From: Neisseria mucosa
GTDB lineage: Bacteria; Pseudomonadota; Gammaproteobacteria; Burkholderiales; Neisseriaceae
Reading direction: 5' to 3'
Assembly (NCBI GenBank): GCA_003028315.1
Contig: CP028150.1
Coordinates: forward strand, 1,302,001-1,366,000
Length of the DNA: 64,000 nucleotides
The notes under the pieces were generated by a model. That model did not search any database and was not told where the DNA came from. It saw only the letters and a list, made by a program, of their open reading frames with translations. This document shows, in pieces, positions 17,178 through 26,567 of this stretch. Numbering within the stretch: the first letter of the stretch is position 1; every line of letters begins with the position of its first letter. Both the position numbers and the translations under genes were made by a program.

Positions 17178-19157
17178 ATGTCTCAACTGGCAAACGCAAT
17201 CCGTTTCCTCTCGGCCGATGCCGTTCAAAAAGCAAATTCCGGCCACCCCGGCGCGCCCATGGGTATGGCGGAAATGGCGGAAGTATTGTGGACGAAATTC
17301 CTGCGTCACAACCCTGCCAACCCCAAATTCTACAACCGCGACCGCTTCGTCCTCTCCAACGGCCACGCGTCCATGCTGTTGTACAGCCTGCTGCACCTGA
17401 CCGGCTACAACCTGAGCATTGAAGACTTGAAAAATTTCCGCCAGCTGCACAGTAAAACCCCCGGCCACCCCGAATACGGCTACACCGACGGCGTGGAAAC
17501 TACGACCGGCCCGTTGGGACAAGGCATTGCCAACGCGGTGGGTATGGCATTGGCGGAAAAAATCCTTGCCGCCGAATTTAATAAAGACGGTTTGAACATC
17601 GTCGATCACTACACCTATGTCTTTATGGGCGACGGCTGCCTGATGGAAGGCGTATCGCACGAAGCCTGTTCGCTCGCCGGCACCTTGGGCTTGGGCAAAC
17701 TGATTGTTTTATATGATGACAACAATATTTCCATCGACGGCAAAGTGGACGGCTGGTTTACCGAAAACATCCCGCAACGCTTTGAAAGCTACGGCTGGCA
17801 CGTCGTTCCCAATGTAAACGGCCACGACACCGCCGCCATTCAAGCCGCCATCGAAGCTGCCCGCGCCGAAACCGGCAAACCGTCCCTCATCTGCTGCAAA
17901 ACCTTAATCGGCAAAGGCAGCGCCAACAAAGAAGGTAGCCACAAAACCCACGGCGCACCTTTGGGCGCGGACGAAATCGAAGCCACGCGTAAACATCTGG
18001 GCTGGGCTTACCCCGCCTTTGAAATTCCGCAAGAAATTTACGACGCATGGAGTGCGAAAGAACAAGGCGCGAAACTGGAAGCGGAATGGAACGATCTGTT
18101 TGCGCAATACCAAGCCAAATATCCCGCCGAGGCCGCAGAATTCGTGCGCCGCATGGATAAAAAACTGCCGGACAATTTCGATGCATACGTTCAAGCAGCA
18201 TTGAAAGAAGTGTGTGCCAAAGCCGAAACCATCGCCACCCGCAAAGCCAGCCAAAACAGCATCGAAATCCTCGCTAAAGAGCTGCCCGAACTGGTGGGCG
18301 GTTCAGCCGACCTGACTCCGTCCAACCTGACCGACTGGTCGGGCAGTGTCTCCGTTACCCGCGACAAAGGCGGCAACTACATCCACTACGGCGTGCGCGA
18401 GTTCGGCATGGGTGCCATCATGAACGGCCTTGCCCTGCATGGCGGCGTAAAACCCTTCGGCGCAACTTTCCTGATGTTCAGCGAATACGAACGCAACGCC
18501 CTGCGCATGGCGGCGCTGATGAAAATCAACCCCGTCTTCGTCTTCACCCACGATTCCATCGGCCTCGGCGAAGACGGCCCGACCCACCAACCCATCGAGC
18601 AAACCGCCACCCTGCGCCTGATTCCGAACATGGACGTATGGCGTCCGTGCGACACCGCCGAATCGCTGGTGGCATGGGCGGAAGCGGTAAAAGCCGAAGA
18701 CCATCCGTCCTGCCTGATTTTCAGCCGTCAAAACCTGAAATTCCAAGCGCGCAACGAACAACAACTGAACGACATCAAACGCGGCGGCTACGTCATCAGC
18801 GAAGCCCAAGGCAACGCCCAAGCCGTCATCATTGCCACCGGTTCCGAAGTCGAGCTGGCTCTGGAAGCGCAAAAAGCCCTCGCCGCGCAAAACATCGCCG
18901 TACGCGTTGTTTCCATGCCGTCCACCAACGTCTTCGACCGCCAAGACGCCGCCTATCAAGCCACCGTCCTGCCCGAAGGCCTGCCGCGCATCGCCGTAGA
19001 AGCCGGACACGCCGACGGCTGGTACAAATACGTTGGATTGAACGGCGCAGTCGTCGGCATCAACCGCTTCGGCGAATCCGCCCCTGCCGAACTGCTGTTC
19101 AAAGAATTCGGCTTTACTGTGGAAAATGTGGTGGATACTGTGAAATCAGTGCTGTAA
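17178..19157 (+). CDS. tkt: Transketolase
   Basis: A 659-residue thiamine-diphosphate enzyme of the non-oxidative pentose phosphate pathway; full family length. The N-terminus MSQLANAIRFLSADAVQKA and substrate-binding NSGHPGAPMGMA are typical. The ThDP/Mg motif GDGCLMEG runs to the Asn of DDNNISIDG (about residues 154-190). Pyrimidine-domain residues are in GVREFGMGAIMNG and the THDSIGLGEDGPTHQP block. AAGGAAGG lies 7 bases before the ATG. An inverted DUS pair follows, so it is monocistronic. Confidence 0.97.
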   Translation: MSQLANAIRFLSADAVQKANSGHPGAPMGMAEMAEVLWTKFLRHNPANPKFYNRDRFVLSNGHASMLLYSLLHLTGYNLSIEDLKNFRQLHSKTPGHPEYGYTDGVETTTGPLGQGIANAVGMALAEKILAAEFNKDGLNIVDHYTYVFMGDGCLMEGVSHEACSLAGTLGLGKLIVLYDDNNISIDGKVDGWFTENIPQRFESYGWHVVPNVNGHDTAAIQAAIEAARAETGKPSLICCKTLIGKGSANKEGSHKTHGAPLGADEIEATRKHLGWAYPAFEIPQEIYDAWSAKEQGAKLEAEWNDLFAQYQAKYPAEAAEFVRRMDKKLPDNFDAYVQAALKEVCAKAETIATRKASQNSIEILAKELPELVGGSADLTPSNLTDWSGSVSVTRDKGGNYIHYGVREFGMGAIMNGLALHGGVKPFGATFLMFSEYERNALRMAALMKINPVFVFTHDSIGLGEDGPTHQPIEQTATLRLIPNMDVWRPCDTAESLVAWAEAVKAEDHPSCLIFSRQNLKFQARNEQQLNDIKRGGYVISEAQGNAQAVIIATGSEVELALEAQKALAAQNIAVRVVSMPSTNVFDRQDAAYQATVLPEGLPRIAVEAGHADGWYKYVGLNGAVVGINRFGESAPAELLFKEFGFTVENVVDTVKSVL

Positions 19158-19174
19158 GCGGCAGCTATCGCATC

Positions 19175-19222
19175 AAAGGTCGTCTGAAAACAGAAGATGA
19201 AGGTTTTCAGACGACCTTTTTC
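19175..19222 (+). terminator. Inverted DUS pair, terminator of tkt
   Basis: Facing uptake sequences with a T-run, 17 bases after the tkt stop codon. The rest of the interval to 19450 shows no gene. Confidence 0.75.
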
Positions 19223-19450
19223 CTTTAAAGCCGCCCAAACCGGTTTAACGAAAATCCAAATATCCATACAGCGACGCAACCCTTCCTACGCCAACGAAGT
19301 TGCATAGAAACGCCGGATAAAGCGTCGTCTGAACCCCTCCTATTCCCGATAATCTTTTGCCATATCTTGAAAGCCGCACCGTTAAACCGTAAAATTACAC
19401 CTTACTAAATTTGATATAAATTTACATCCAACCCATCTTCCCCGCCAATT

Positions 19451-21463
19451 ATGATGACCCGCCTTACCGCCTATCGGAAAACCCTCCTCATCTGCCTGAT
19501 TTTATGGGCATCCATCGTCGCCGTTTTCTCCGCCGAACGTTTCTTCATGCTGCATCATTTCGTTTCAGACGACATCCGCAGCCGTTACGCGGGCGATTTG
19601 GCGGCTTTGTTTGTCAAAGGGCTGCTGTTCGACATCAAAATCGCCTCCGTTGCCGCCGCCTTCCCCTTCCTGATCGGGCTGTTCGGACTGGCTACGCAGA
19701 AAACCACCGCCTTTACCCTACGCCTCCTGCCTACCGTCGCAACCGTCCTTTTCCTGACCGCCTTTGCCGCCGCGCTGGGCAACTGGTTCTATTACAGCGT
19801 TTACGACCGTCAATTTGACGTCTTCGTCTTCGGACTGGCAGACGAAGACACCCGCGCTGTCCTGAAAACCGTCTGGTCGGACTATCCCGTCATCCCCTGT
19901 CTTGCCGCCTTGATTGCCGCAGCTTTCGTTTTCGGCAAAATCTTCAGCCTCATCCGCCGCCGCACCCGCTTTCAGACGACCTCATGGGGGAAAACCGCTT
20001 GGATTGCCGCCGCCCTCTTACCCGTCCTCGCGCTTGCCGCAGGCATACGCGGCTCGTTCGGCAAATTCCCCCTGCGTCAGACCGCCATGCAGATTTCCGC
20101 CGCACCGCAAATCAACAAACTCGTCCCCAACGCCCTGACCTCCCTAAGCTGGGCAGTCAACGAATACCGCAACAGCAACGACTTCCATCCCGTCTCCGAC
20201 GAAGACGGCAGCCGGCTCATCAGCACCCTGCTCGATAAAAAAACCGACGCCGACTTGACGCAGCTCTTTGCCCAAACCGCCGCAAACGCCGCCGCCGAAA
20301 AACACCGTCCCAACGTCGTTCTCACTGTCATGGAAAGCATGAGTGCGCATCTCTTGAACATGGACAACCCCGAACGGGACCTCTTGGGCGAACTGGGCAA
20401 ACACTGGCAGCAAGACTGGGTGTACCGCAAATTCGTTTCCGAGGGAGACGGCACCAGCGACACCCTGCACCGCTTCTTCGTCCGCAGCCCGCGCCTCAAC
20501 CTCAGCCAATCCCTCGCCAAAAACAAAACCTTCCCCGGCAATATGTTCAAACCCTATCTCGATGCCGGCTACCGCGTCGTCTATATTACGGCGGGCAACG
20601 GCGGCTGGCGCGATTTCGACACCTTCCTGCGGCACTTGGGCGTCAACGAAATCATCGATGAAAACACCCTCAAAACCCACTATCCCGAAGCAAAATCCGA
20701 CACATGGGGCGTGCCCGACGAATTCATGTTCCGCTATGCCGAAGAAGAACTCGCGCGCGCCGAAAAAAGCGGCACGCCCGTATTCATCATGATGATGTCC
20801 GTGACCAACCATCCGCCCTACCGCCTGCCCGCGCCGCATCAGGCGAAAAACTTCCGTTTGGACGAACAAGAGCAAAAACGCCTTGCCAACCTCGCCTCAG
20901 GCAAAGAGCTGAATGAAATTTTCAACACCTTCCGATACAGCAACGACCAACTCGGCCGCTTTATCGGCAAAGTGAAAACCATCGCGCCCGACACCATTAT
21001 CGCCGCCACCGGCGACCACAATATGCGCGCCATCGGCTATCCCGAATCCGCCGATGCCGCACTCGGCCACAGCGTCCCCTTCTACCTTTACGTCCCGCAA
21101 GCCTACCGCGGCAGCGCCGAATACCATCCCGAACGCGCAGGTTCGCACAAAGACATCCTGCCGACCCTCTACAACTTAAGCCTGTCCAAATCGCGCTACT
21201 ACCAAACCGGCTGCAACCTCACCGCCCCGCAACCCGATTCCGCATGGTGCGGCTACGGCTACAACCCCGAAGTCATCATCACTGAACGCGGTTTCTATCA
21301 TCAACACAGCAAAGCATTCCACAAATGGGACAACAAAAACATCCAAACCGCCGAAAGCCGCCCAAGCACGCCGGATAACGAAGACCAAGCCATTATCCGC
21401 CGCGTCTCGGCATATACGCCGTTTCTTGAATGGCAGATCAACCGGATTATCAGCACCCAATAA
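19451..21463 (+). CDS. LTA synthase family sulfatase/phosphotransferase
   Basis: A 670-residue inner-membrane protein of alkaline-phosphatase fold. Five hydrophobic helices occupy about residues 1-200; a periplasmic catalytic domain begins near 285 (HRPNVVLTVMESMSA). The nucleophile is probably the Thr of EGDGTSDT, and metal ligands are suggested by DTWGVPDE and ATGDHNMR. Homologues transfer phosphoglycerol or phosphoethanolamine from phospholipids to surface glycans or lipids; the acceptor is unknown here. The start could also be the next ATG codon (19454). The DUS hairpin behind it has been split by an IS3 element. Confidence 0.85.
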   Translation: MMTRLTAYRKTLLICLILWASIVAVFSAERFFMLHHFVSDDIRSRYAGDLAALFVKGLLFDIKIASVAAAFPFLIGLFGLATQKTTAFTLRLLPTVATVLFLTAFAAALGNWFYYSVYDRQFDVFVFGLADEDTRAVLKTVWSDYPVIPCLAALIAAAFVFGKIFSLIRRRTRFQTTSWGKTAWIAAALLPVLALAAGIRGSFGKFPLRQTAMQISAAPQINKLVPNALTSLSWAVNEYRNSNDFHPVSDEDGSRLISTLLDKKTDADLTQLFAQTAANAAAEKHRPNVVLTVMESMSAHLLNMDNPERDLLGELGKHWQQDWVYRKFVSEGDGTSDTLHRFFVRSPRLNLSQSLAKNKTFPGNMFKPYLDAGYRVVYITAGNGGWRDFDTFLRHLGVNEIIDENTLKTHYPEAKSDTWGVPDEFMFRYAEEELARAEKSGTPVFIMMMSVTNHPPYRLPAPHQAKNFRLDEQEQKRLANLASGKELNEIFNTFRYSNDQLGRFIGKVKTIAPDTIIAATGDHNMRAIGYPESADAALGHSVPFYLYVPQAYRGSAEYHPERAGSHKDILPTLYNLSLSKSRYYQTGCNLTAPQPDSAWCGYGYNPEVIITERGFYHQHSKAFHKWDNKNIQTAESRPSTPDNEDQAIIRRVSAYTPFLEWQINRIISTQ

Positions 21464-21477
21464 ATCCGTTTATCGCC

Positions 21478-21495
21478 AAAGGTCGTCTGAAAAGT
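21478..21495 (+). terminator. Left arm of a DUS terminator split by an IS
   Basis: AAAGGTCGTCTGAAAAGT lies 14 bases after the sulfatase stop codon; its partner arm AAGTTTCAGACGACC is at 22743-22757. Rejoined they form a normal DUS hairpin, so the IS3 element sits in the loop. Confidence 0.8.
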
Positions 21496-21551
21496 TGAAC
21501 TGCACCCCAAAAGTTGGACATCCCCTCCAACTCACAAGGTGCAGTTTTTTT

Positions 21552-21902
21552 ATGAGCAAATATACATTACACTTCAAATACCAAGCCGTACTCCACTATC
21601 TGCATATACGCAGCCAACAGCGTACCGCAGACCACTACGGCATTTCCAGAACCCACCTGCGGCGATGGATACGCGCCTATCAAGAAGGCGGCATCGGCGC
21701 ACTCGAACATCCCCAATCCAAAACCATGCCCCAACACCGCAAAAACCCCTTCATCGCAGATAAACCCGACCAAGAAAAAACACAGGCGGAGCTTATTGAA
21801 GAGTTGTGCTATATGCGCGCAGAGGTCGCCTACCTAAAGGAGTTAAAAGCCCTCAGCCAAAAGCAGACCGCAAAGGACAAAGCCAAACCGTCCAAACACT
21901 GA
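21552..21902 (+). CDS. IS3-family transposase OrfA
   Basis: A 116-residue DNA-binding subunit. The helix-turn-helix (RTADHYGISRTHLRRWIRAY) lies near the N-terminus and a Leu/Glu-rich coiled-coil segment (ELIEELCYMRAEVAYLKEL) near residue 85. In this family OrfA and OrfB fuse by -1 frameshifting to give the active transposase; orfB overlaps by about 95 bases. Confidence 0.88.
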   Translation: MSKYTLHFKYQAVLHYLHIRSQQRTADHYGISRTHLRRWIRAYQEGGIGALEHPQSKTMPQHRKNPFIADKPDQEKTQAELIEELCYMRAEVAYLKELKALSQKQTAKDKAKPSKH

Positions 21903-22702
21903 GGGCGCAACACCCGCTCAAATACCTGCTGCACATCGCAAACCTGCCCAAAAGCAGCTTTTACTACCATCACCAAGACCGACCCGACCCCGACGCAGCC
22001 GACAAAGCCCTCCTTGTCGAAACCTACCGGCGGCATAAAGGACGCTACGGACAAAGGCGCATTGCCGCAGCATTGGGTTGGAACCGCAAAAAAGCGGCGC
22101 GGTTGATGAAGCAGTTGGAACTGAAAGCCCTCATACGGGCGAAAAAAGCCTACCGCCATCCCGCTATGGGCGAAATATCGGAAAACCTCCTCAAACGCCG
22201 GTTCAAAGCCCGAAAGCCCAACGAAAAATGGCTGACCGACGTTACCGAACTCAAAGGAAAAGACGGCAAATTGTACCTCTCGCCAATCTTGGACTTGTTC
22301 AACCGCGAGATCGTCGCCTACGCCATGAGCCGCAGAGCCGACAGCGAAATGGTGAAGGAAATGCTCGAAAAAGCCGCACCCCGTCTGACTGATAAGGGAA
22401 CAATGCTGCATTCCGACCAAGGTGTGCTGTACCGTACGGCGGAATATAGGAAATTGATTGCAAAACATTCCATGGTTCAAAGCATGTCGCGTAAGGCGAA
22501 CTGCTGGGACAATGCGCCGATGGAAAGCTTCTTTGCGGTGTTGAAGACGGAGTGTTTCTATAACGCAGGAGAATTGACGGTGGATGAATTGATGAAACAG
22601 ATAGATGACTATATGGATTACTACAACCGGGAGCGTTGCAGTTTAAAATTGAAAAAGCTGAGTCCTGTCGCATACAGAACCCAGCTTGCACAGAGCGCCT
22701 GA
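21806..22702 (+). CDS. IS3-family transposase OrfB (DDE integrase core)
   Basis: The frame is open from about 21806; in the fusion product OrfB would be entered by frameshift near the orfA end. HTH_21-like sequence (KGRYGQRRIAAALG) is followed by the rve core: WLTDVTEL, LHSDQGVLYR and the final Glu in NAPMESFFAVLKTE. It ends YRTQLAQSA. No lesions are seen, so it may be mobile. Confidence 0.88.
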   Translation: MLYARRGRLPKGVKSPQPKADRKGQSQTVQTLRAQHPLKYLLHIANLPKSSFYYHHQDRPDPDAADKALLVETYRRHKGRYGQRRIAAALGWNRKKAARLMKQLELKALIRAKKAYRHPAMGEISENLLKRRFKARKPNEKWLTDVTELKGKDGKLYLSPILDLFNREIVAYAMSRRADSEMVKEMLEKAAPRLTDKGTMLHSDQGVLYRTAEYRKLIAKHSMVQSMSRKANCWDNAPMESFFAVLKTECFYNAGELTVDELMKQIDDYMDYYNRERCSLKLKKLSPVAYRTQLAQSA

Positions 22703-22873
22703 ATAGGCTTTTATGAGTGTCCAAGATTTGGGGGCCAGTTCAAAGTTTCAGACGACCTTTTTATATCCATATAAACCGCCTTTGCTATAACGGCATTTAC
22801 TTCACTTATCAAACTTGCCCACAAAACATTTTAAACCTACAATGCCGCTGTTTATCACATCTCCGAGTCCATT

Positions 22874-23653
22874 ATGTTTTTCGTCCTTTCCCCCGCTAAA
22901 AACCTCAATGAAAAAGCCCCTGCGCCCGTCAAAGAATTCACCCAACCCGACCTCTTGGCGGAAGCCGAAATCCTGATGCGCCAACTGCGTGAACTTGCCC
23001 CGCAGCAAATCGCCGAGCTAATGCATGTTTCCGATAAAATCGCCCTCTTAAACGCTGAGCGCAACGCCGAATGGCATACACCGTTTACCCCCGACAACGC
23101 CAAACAGGCAGTCTTTATGTTCAACGGCGACGTTTACGAAGGCATCGCCGCCGACATCCTCAAACCCGAACAAATCCAATATCTGCAACAACATGTCCGC
23201 CTGCTTTCCGGCCTCTACGGCATCCTGCGCCCGCTGGATTTGATGCAGCCCTACCGCTTGGAAATGGGAACGGCGTTTGCCAACACACGCGGTAAGAACT
23301 TGTATGAATTTTGGGGCGACATCATCACTGACCTGCTGAATGACACCCTTGCCCAAGCAGGCAGCGACATATTAATCAACCTCGCTTCGCAAGAATATTT
23401 CAAATCCGTCAACACTAAAAAACTCAAAGCCCGCCTGATTACCCCCGTTTTCAAGGATGAAAAAAACGGCAAATACAAAATCATCAGCTTCTACGCCAAA
23501 CACGCGCGCGGACTGATGGTGCGCTATGCGGCGGAACACAATATCGCCGACCCGGAAATGCTGAAAAACTTCGATTACGAAGGTTACGCATTTAACGCAG
23601 CAGCGTCCAATGAATCCGAATGGGTGTTCATGCGTAAAGAACAAACCAAGTAA
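22874..23653 (+). CDS. yaaA: Peroxide stress protein YaaA
   Basis: A 259-residue YaaA/DUF328 protein, which lowers free iron during peroxide stress and has a helix-hairpin-helix-like DNA-binding fold. The N-terminus MFFVLSPAKNLNE and the internal GLYGILRPLDLMQPYRLEMGT are strongly conserved in the family. The length matches the family. The region to its left carries the right half of the DUS hairpin split by the IS3 element. Confidence 0.93.
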   Translation: MFFVLSPAKNLNEKAPAPVKEFTQPDLLAEAEILMRQLRELAPQQIAELMHVSDKIALLNAERNAEWHTPFTPDNAKQAVFMFNGDVYEGIAADILKPEQIQYLQQHVRLLSGLYGILRPLDLMQPYRLEMGTAFANTRGKNLYEFWGDIITDLLNDTLAQAGSDILINLASQEYFKSVNTKKLKARLITPVFKDEKNGKYKIISFYAKHARGLMVRYAAEHNIADPEMLKNFDYEGYAFNAAASNESEWVFMRKEQTK

Positions 23654-23688
23654 AAACAAAAAACTAAATATTCACCTTAAAATTTCGC

Positions 23689-23717
23689 TTGGCAAATCCG
23701 ACAAATTTTATTATTAT
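23689..23717 (+). promoter_or_regulatory. Promoter of the tRNA-Ser pair
   Basis: TTGGCA, 17 bases, TATTAT, 16 bases before the first tRNA-Ser. Confidence 0.6.
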
Positions 23718-23733
23718 TTCCGCTTCAAGAAAC

Positions 23734-23824
<91 letters not shown>

Positions 23825-23905
23825 TTTCTTGAAAATAGAAAAACCAAATAAAAATGAAGTGAAGCCCAGCCAACAGCATTTTTATTTGGTTTTACTTTAT
23901 TCTAC

Positions 23906-23995
23906 GGAAACGTGGCAGAGAGGCTGAATGCAGCGGACTCGAAATCCGCTGAGGGTGCAAATCCTCCGTGGGTTCGAATCCCACCGTTTCCGCCA
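23906..23995 (+). tRNA. tRNA-Ser (CGA)
   Basis: 90-nt class II tRNA with encoded CCA; anticodon loop CTCGAAA (CGA), acceptor GGAAACG/CGTTTCC. It is paralogous to the upstream tRNA-Ser. Confidence 0.95.
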
Positions 23996-24005
23996 AACCG
24001 GACAA

Positions 24006-24039
24006 GAAGCCGCTGCAAAAACAGCGGCTTTTTGTTTTT
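24006..24039 (+). terminator. Intrinsic terminator of tRNA-Ser genes
   Basis: Hairpin AAGCCGCTG-CAAAAA-CAGCGGCTT followed by a T-rich tract. Confidence 0.85.
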
Positions 24040-24114
24040 CTCCTGAAGTCTCCCTCAATAAAACCCCTCCTCGGATTGTTAAAACAAACTCAAACAAGAA
24101 GTAGCCAAGCCTTA

Positions 24115-24956
24115 GAACGTGTTCATTGTCTCAGCCTCTGCTGTAAACTATCGGCATGAACAGAAAAACCTACCCAAGCGATATCAGTCGCGAGCAATTT
24201 GCGCCTCTCCTTCCCCTGCTGGAAAGTGCCCGTAAACGCACAGCGCCACGCCAGGTGGACTTGTACGATGTCTTTTGTGCCATTCTCTACCTGCAACGCA
24301 CTGGCTGCTCCTGGCGCGCTTTGCCGGGCGACTTCCCCAAATGGCGCACCGTGCATTCCTACTTCCAGAGATGGACCGAACCACGCGAGAGTGGCATCAG
24401 CATCCTTGAGGAAGCATTAAAAAAATCAGGTAGTTGCGGAGCGCCGCAAGCAGGGGCGCCATGAAGCAACTACTTTCCTGATTATTGATGCGCAGAGTGT
24501 GAAGAACACGGATACCGCCATGGAAAAAGGCTACGATGCGGGCAAGAAGGTTAGCGGTATCAAGCGACATATAGCGGTTGACACGCAAGGTTTGCCGCAT
24601 GCCCTTGCGGTAACGACGGCGGATGTTACGGATAGAAAAGGCTGCCTGGTGGCATTGGAACGTGGGCGGGATAATCTTGGTGCGATACAAAAAATCCTTG
24701 CTGACGGTGGTTACACGGGTAAGGCATTTGCTTCGTCGGTACAGGAGTTGATTGGTGCGCAGGTAGAGATTGCCAAACGAAACGAATTGCACCGTTTTGC
24801 AGTATTGCCGAAGCGATGGGTAGTAGAGCGCAGCTTTTCCTGGTTGGAAAAGAACAGGCGGCTTTGGAAAAACTGCGAGCGTAAGTTGAGTACCAGTCTG
24901 CAAATGGTAGCTTTGGCTTTCTTGGGAGTCCTGCTACGAAGACTATGAACACGCTC
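24115..24956 (+). mobile_element. IS5-family (IS427-like) element, copy A
   Basis: 842 bp, inverted ends GAACGTGTTCAT and GAGCGTGTTCAT, flanked by TTA duplications (24112-24114 and 24957-24959). I found a single base difference from the copy at 51816-52657. Confidence 0.9.
24156..24948 (+). CDS. IS5-family transposase made by -1 frameshift, copy A
   Basis: Frame 1 (24156-24464, MNRKTYPSDISREQFAPLLP..., 102 residues) contains the N-terminal DUF4096-type domain. The second frame carries the DDE catalytic part: LIIDAQSVKN, DKGYDAGKK-like GYDAGKKVSGIKRH, ADGGYTGKAF and VVERSFSWLEKNRRL with the Glu. The two join at an in-frame A_AAA_AAA heptamer (24419-24425). A stem GTAGTTGC/GCAACTAC (24430-24437 with 24466-24473) lies just downstream, the layout of a programmed -1 frameshift. 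The element therefore looks functional despite the two ORFs. Confidence 0.85.
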
Positions 24957-25005
24957 TTATCGTTTACTTCTGTTTATCCATCCGAAAAATGAAAAAGCTT
25001 CATTG

Positions 25006-25054
25006 AAAAAGGTCGTCTGAAACCGTTTGACCCAACGTTTTCAGACGACCTTTT
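25006..25054 (-). terminator. Inverted DUS pair after the rubredoxin gene
   Basis: Two facing uptake sequences 15 bases beyond the rubredoxin stop codon. Confidence 0.7.
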
Positions 25055-25068
25055 CAGTTTGTCCAAAG

Positions 25069-25239
25069 CTATATCACGAAGTCCAGCAGATAAAAGTCTT
25101 CTTTGCTCACGCCGCATTCGGGGCATTTCCAATCGTCGGGGATGTCATCGAATTTGGTGCCGGGGGCGATGCCGTGTTCGGGGTCGCCGAGGTCTTCGTC
25201 GTAAATCCAGCCGCAGGGGCCGCACATGTATTGTGCCAT
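25069..25239 (-). CDS. Rubredoxin
   Basis: A 56-residue one-iron electron carrier. The two metal knuckles are CGPC (residues 6-9) and CPEC (39-42), in the contexts MAQYMCGPCGWIYDE and DDWKCPECGVSKEDF. The Tyr, Asp and Phe residues typical of the fold are present. AAGGAA lies about 10 bases before the ATG. It follows an acyl-CoA dehydrogenase-like gene on the same strand with an inverted DUS pair between them. The redox partner is unknown; the neighbouring flavoenzyme is one candidate. Confidence 0.93.
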   Translation of the reverse strand: MAQYMCGPCGWIYDEDLGDPEHGIAPGTKFDDIPDDWKCPECGVSKEDFYLLDFVI

Positions 25240-25261
25240 GGTGTGTTCCTTCTAATGGTTG

Positions 25262-25304
25262 AGGTCGTCTGAAAACGGTCGGCAAAAGGTTTTCAGACGA
25301 CCCC
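25262..25304 (-). terminator. Inverted DUS pair after the acyl-CoA dehydrogenase gene
   Basis: Facing uptake sequences between the dehydrogenase stop codon and the rubredoxin start. Confidence 0.65.
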
Positions 25305-25324
25305 TTGTTGGTCTGTTTCAGCCC

Positions 25325-26413
25325 TTATGCCGCTTCCAGCGCCGCGATTTCTTTGCGCAAGTGTTTCAACGCGGGGGTAACGATGGCGACAAACATGGCT
25401 TCGCGGACGCGGCGTTGGGCGGGGCTGCGCATGAGGTAGCCTTTGGCGCCGGCGTGTAAGGCGGCGGATTGGGCGGCGGCAAGCGTCAGCTCGGCGGCGG
25501 CGGCGCGCAGTTTCAGCGTGGCGAGGTTGTCGGGCGTGTTGTTCCAAGCCAAGTCTGCCAGCCGTTCGGTGGTTTGCCATGCTTCGTCCAAGGCGGCTTT
25601 GAGGCTGTCGTAGCTGTCGTCGAGATAGCTGTTGACATCGGCGTTGACGACGTTGGCGATGCGGATGATGCCGAGGCTGCCGTCGATTACGCCTGCGCCG
25701 ATGCCGATTTGCAGCAAGATAAAGCCGGACTTGATGGAGGCGATGTAGTCGGAGAACTGTTCGGGCGCGGCAATCACGTCTTCGTCAGGGATGAATACGT
25801 CTTTGAAGTTCAGGCTGAACGTGCGCGTGCCTTCGAGGGCGCAAAATTCGGGGCAGGCTTGCAGGGTTACGCCTTCCCATTGTCCGCCGGTGATGAACAT
25901 GACGTAGCCGTCGCCGATTTGGGCGGTATTCGCCCAGATGTGATCTTCGCCGATGTTGGATACCCACGGCAGCGCGCCGTTAACTTTGTAGCCGCCGTCC
26001 ACGCGCTCGGCTTGAAGGTTGTGTTTTTCAATGCCGGCGAGGTGTTTGACGGTATTGGACATGCCCGTACCCGCCAATACTTTGCCTTGCAGGATGTCGG
26101 CGAGGTATTTGTCTTTGACGGCTTGGTTGGGCGTCTGGTGCAGATACCAAGCGCAAGCCGCCTGACACCATGCGCTGAATGAGGTCGCGCCGCATTCTTT
26201 GCCGACTTCGCGCAAGACGGCGGTTTGCGTCGCCAAACCCAAGCCGTTGCCGCCTTCCGCTTCCGTACCGACTGCGCCGAATCCGCCGATGGCGCCGAGT
26301 TCGCACATAAAATCTTCAGGATACAAGCCATTGCGGTCGATTTCGTCCACTAAGGGTTTGAGTTTGGTTTTGACGAGTTCGGCAACTTGAGACAATAAGG
26401 TTTCACGGTTCAT
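25325..26413 (-). CDS. Acyl-CoA dehydrogenase family flavoprotein
   Basis: A 362-residue member of the acyl-CoA dehydrogenase superfamily: an N-terminal helical domain, a central beta domain (AGTGMSNTVKHLAGIEKH..., GALPWVSNIGEDH) and a C-terminal helical domain (LKLRAAAAELTLAAAQ). The catalytic Glu position is not obvious, and the sequence also resembles flavin-dependent monooxygenases of the DszC/HpaA type, so the substrate is uncertain. It is between genes for a rubredoxin and an AhpD-like protein, each separated by DUS hairpins. Confidence 0.8.
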   Translation of the reverse strand: MNRETLLSQVAELVKTKLKPLVDEIDRNGLYPEDFMCELGAIGGFGAVGTEAEGGNGLGLATQTAVLREVGKECGATSFSAWCQAACAWYLHQTPNQAVKDKYLADILQGKVLAGTGMSNTVKHLAGIEKHNLQAERVDGGYKVNGALPWVSNIGEDHIWANTAQIGDGYVMFITGGQWEGVTLQACPEFCALEGTRTFSLNFKDVFIPDEDVIAAPEQFSDYIASIKSGFILLQIGIGAGVIDGSLGIIRIANVVNADVNSYLDDSYDSLKAALDEAWQTTERLADLAWNNTPDNLATLKLRAAAAELTLAAAQSAALHAGAKGYLMRSPAQRRVREAMFVAIVTPALKHLRKEIAALEAA

Positions 26414-26502
26414 GGTCTTATCCTTGAAAATGTGTGCGGACGGCGCGGGGAGGGCGTTCCGTTGGAAAGGGGAGGCAGTCCGTTACAGGGACGGCATTTT
26501 TG

Positions 26503-26558
26503 AAAAAGGTCGTCTGAAAACGGGCAAATAGTTTTGCCGCCGCTTTTCAGACGACCTT
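26503..26558 (-). terminator. Inverted DUS pair after the AhpD-like gene
   Basis: Facing uptake sequences with a loop of about 25 bases, 10 bases past the stop codon. Confidence 0.6.
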
Positions 26559-26567
26559 GGGTCAGAA

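Larger units (their letters stand above)
21496..22742 (+). mobile_element. IS3-family element (IS150-like), apparently intact
   Basis: 1247 bp. The left end is TGAACTGCACCCCAAAAG and the reverse complement of the right end is TGAACTGGCCCCCAAATC. AAGT borders both sides, consistent with a 3-4 bp target duplication. It carries overlapping orfA and orfB. Confidence 0.85.

Noticed and set aside
24499..24948. Second IS5-family ORF as an independent gene
   Set aside because: It lacks its own start region and is the -1 frame continuation of the transposase begun at 24156; the slippery heptamer and stem support one fusion product.
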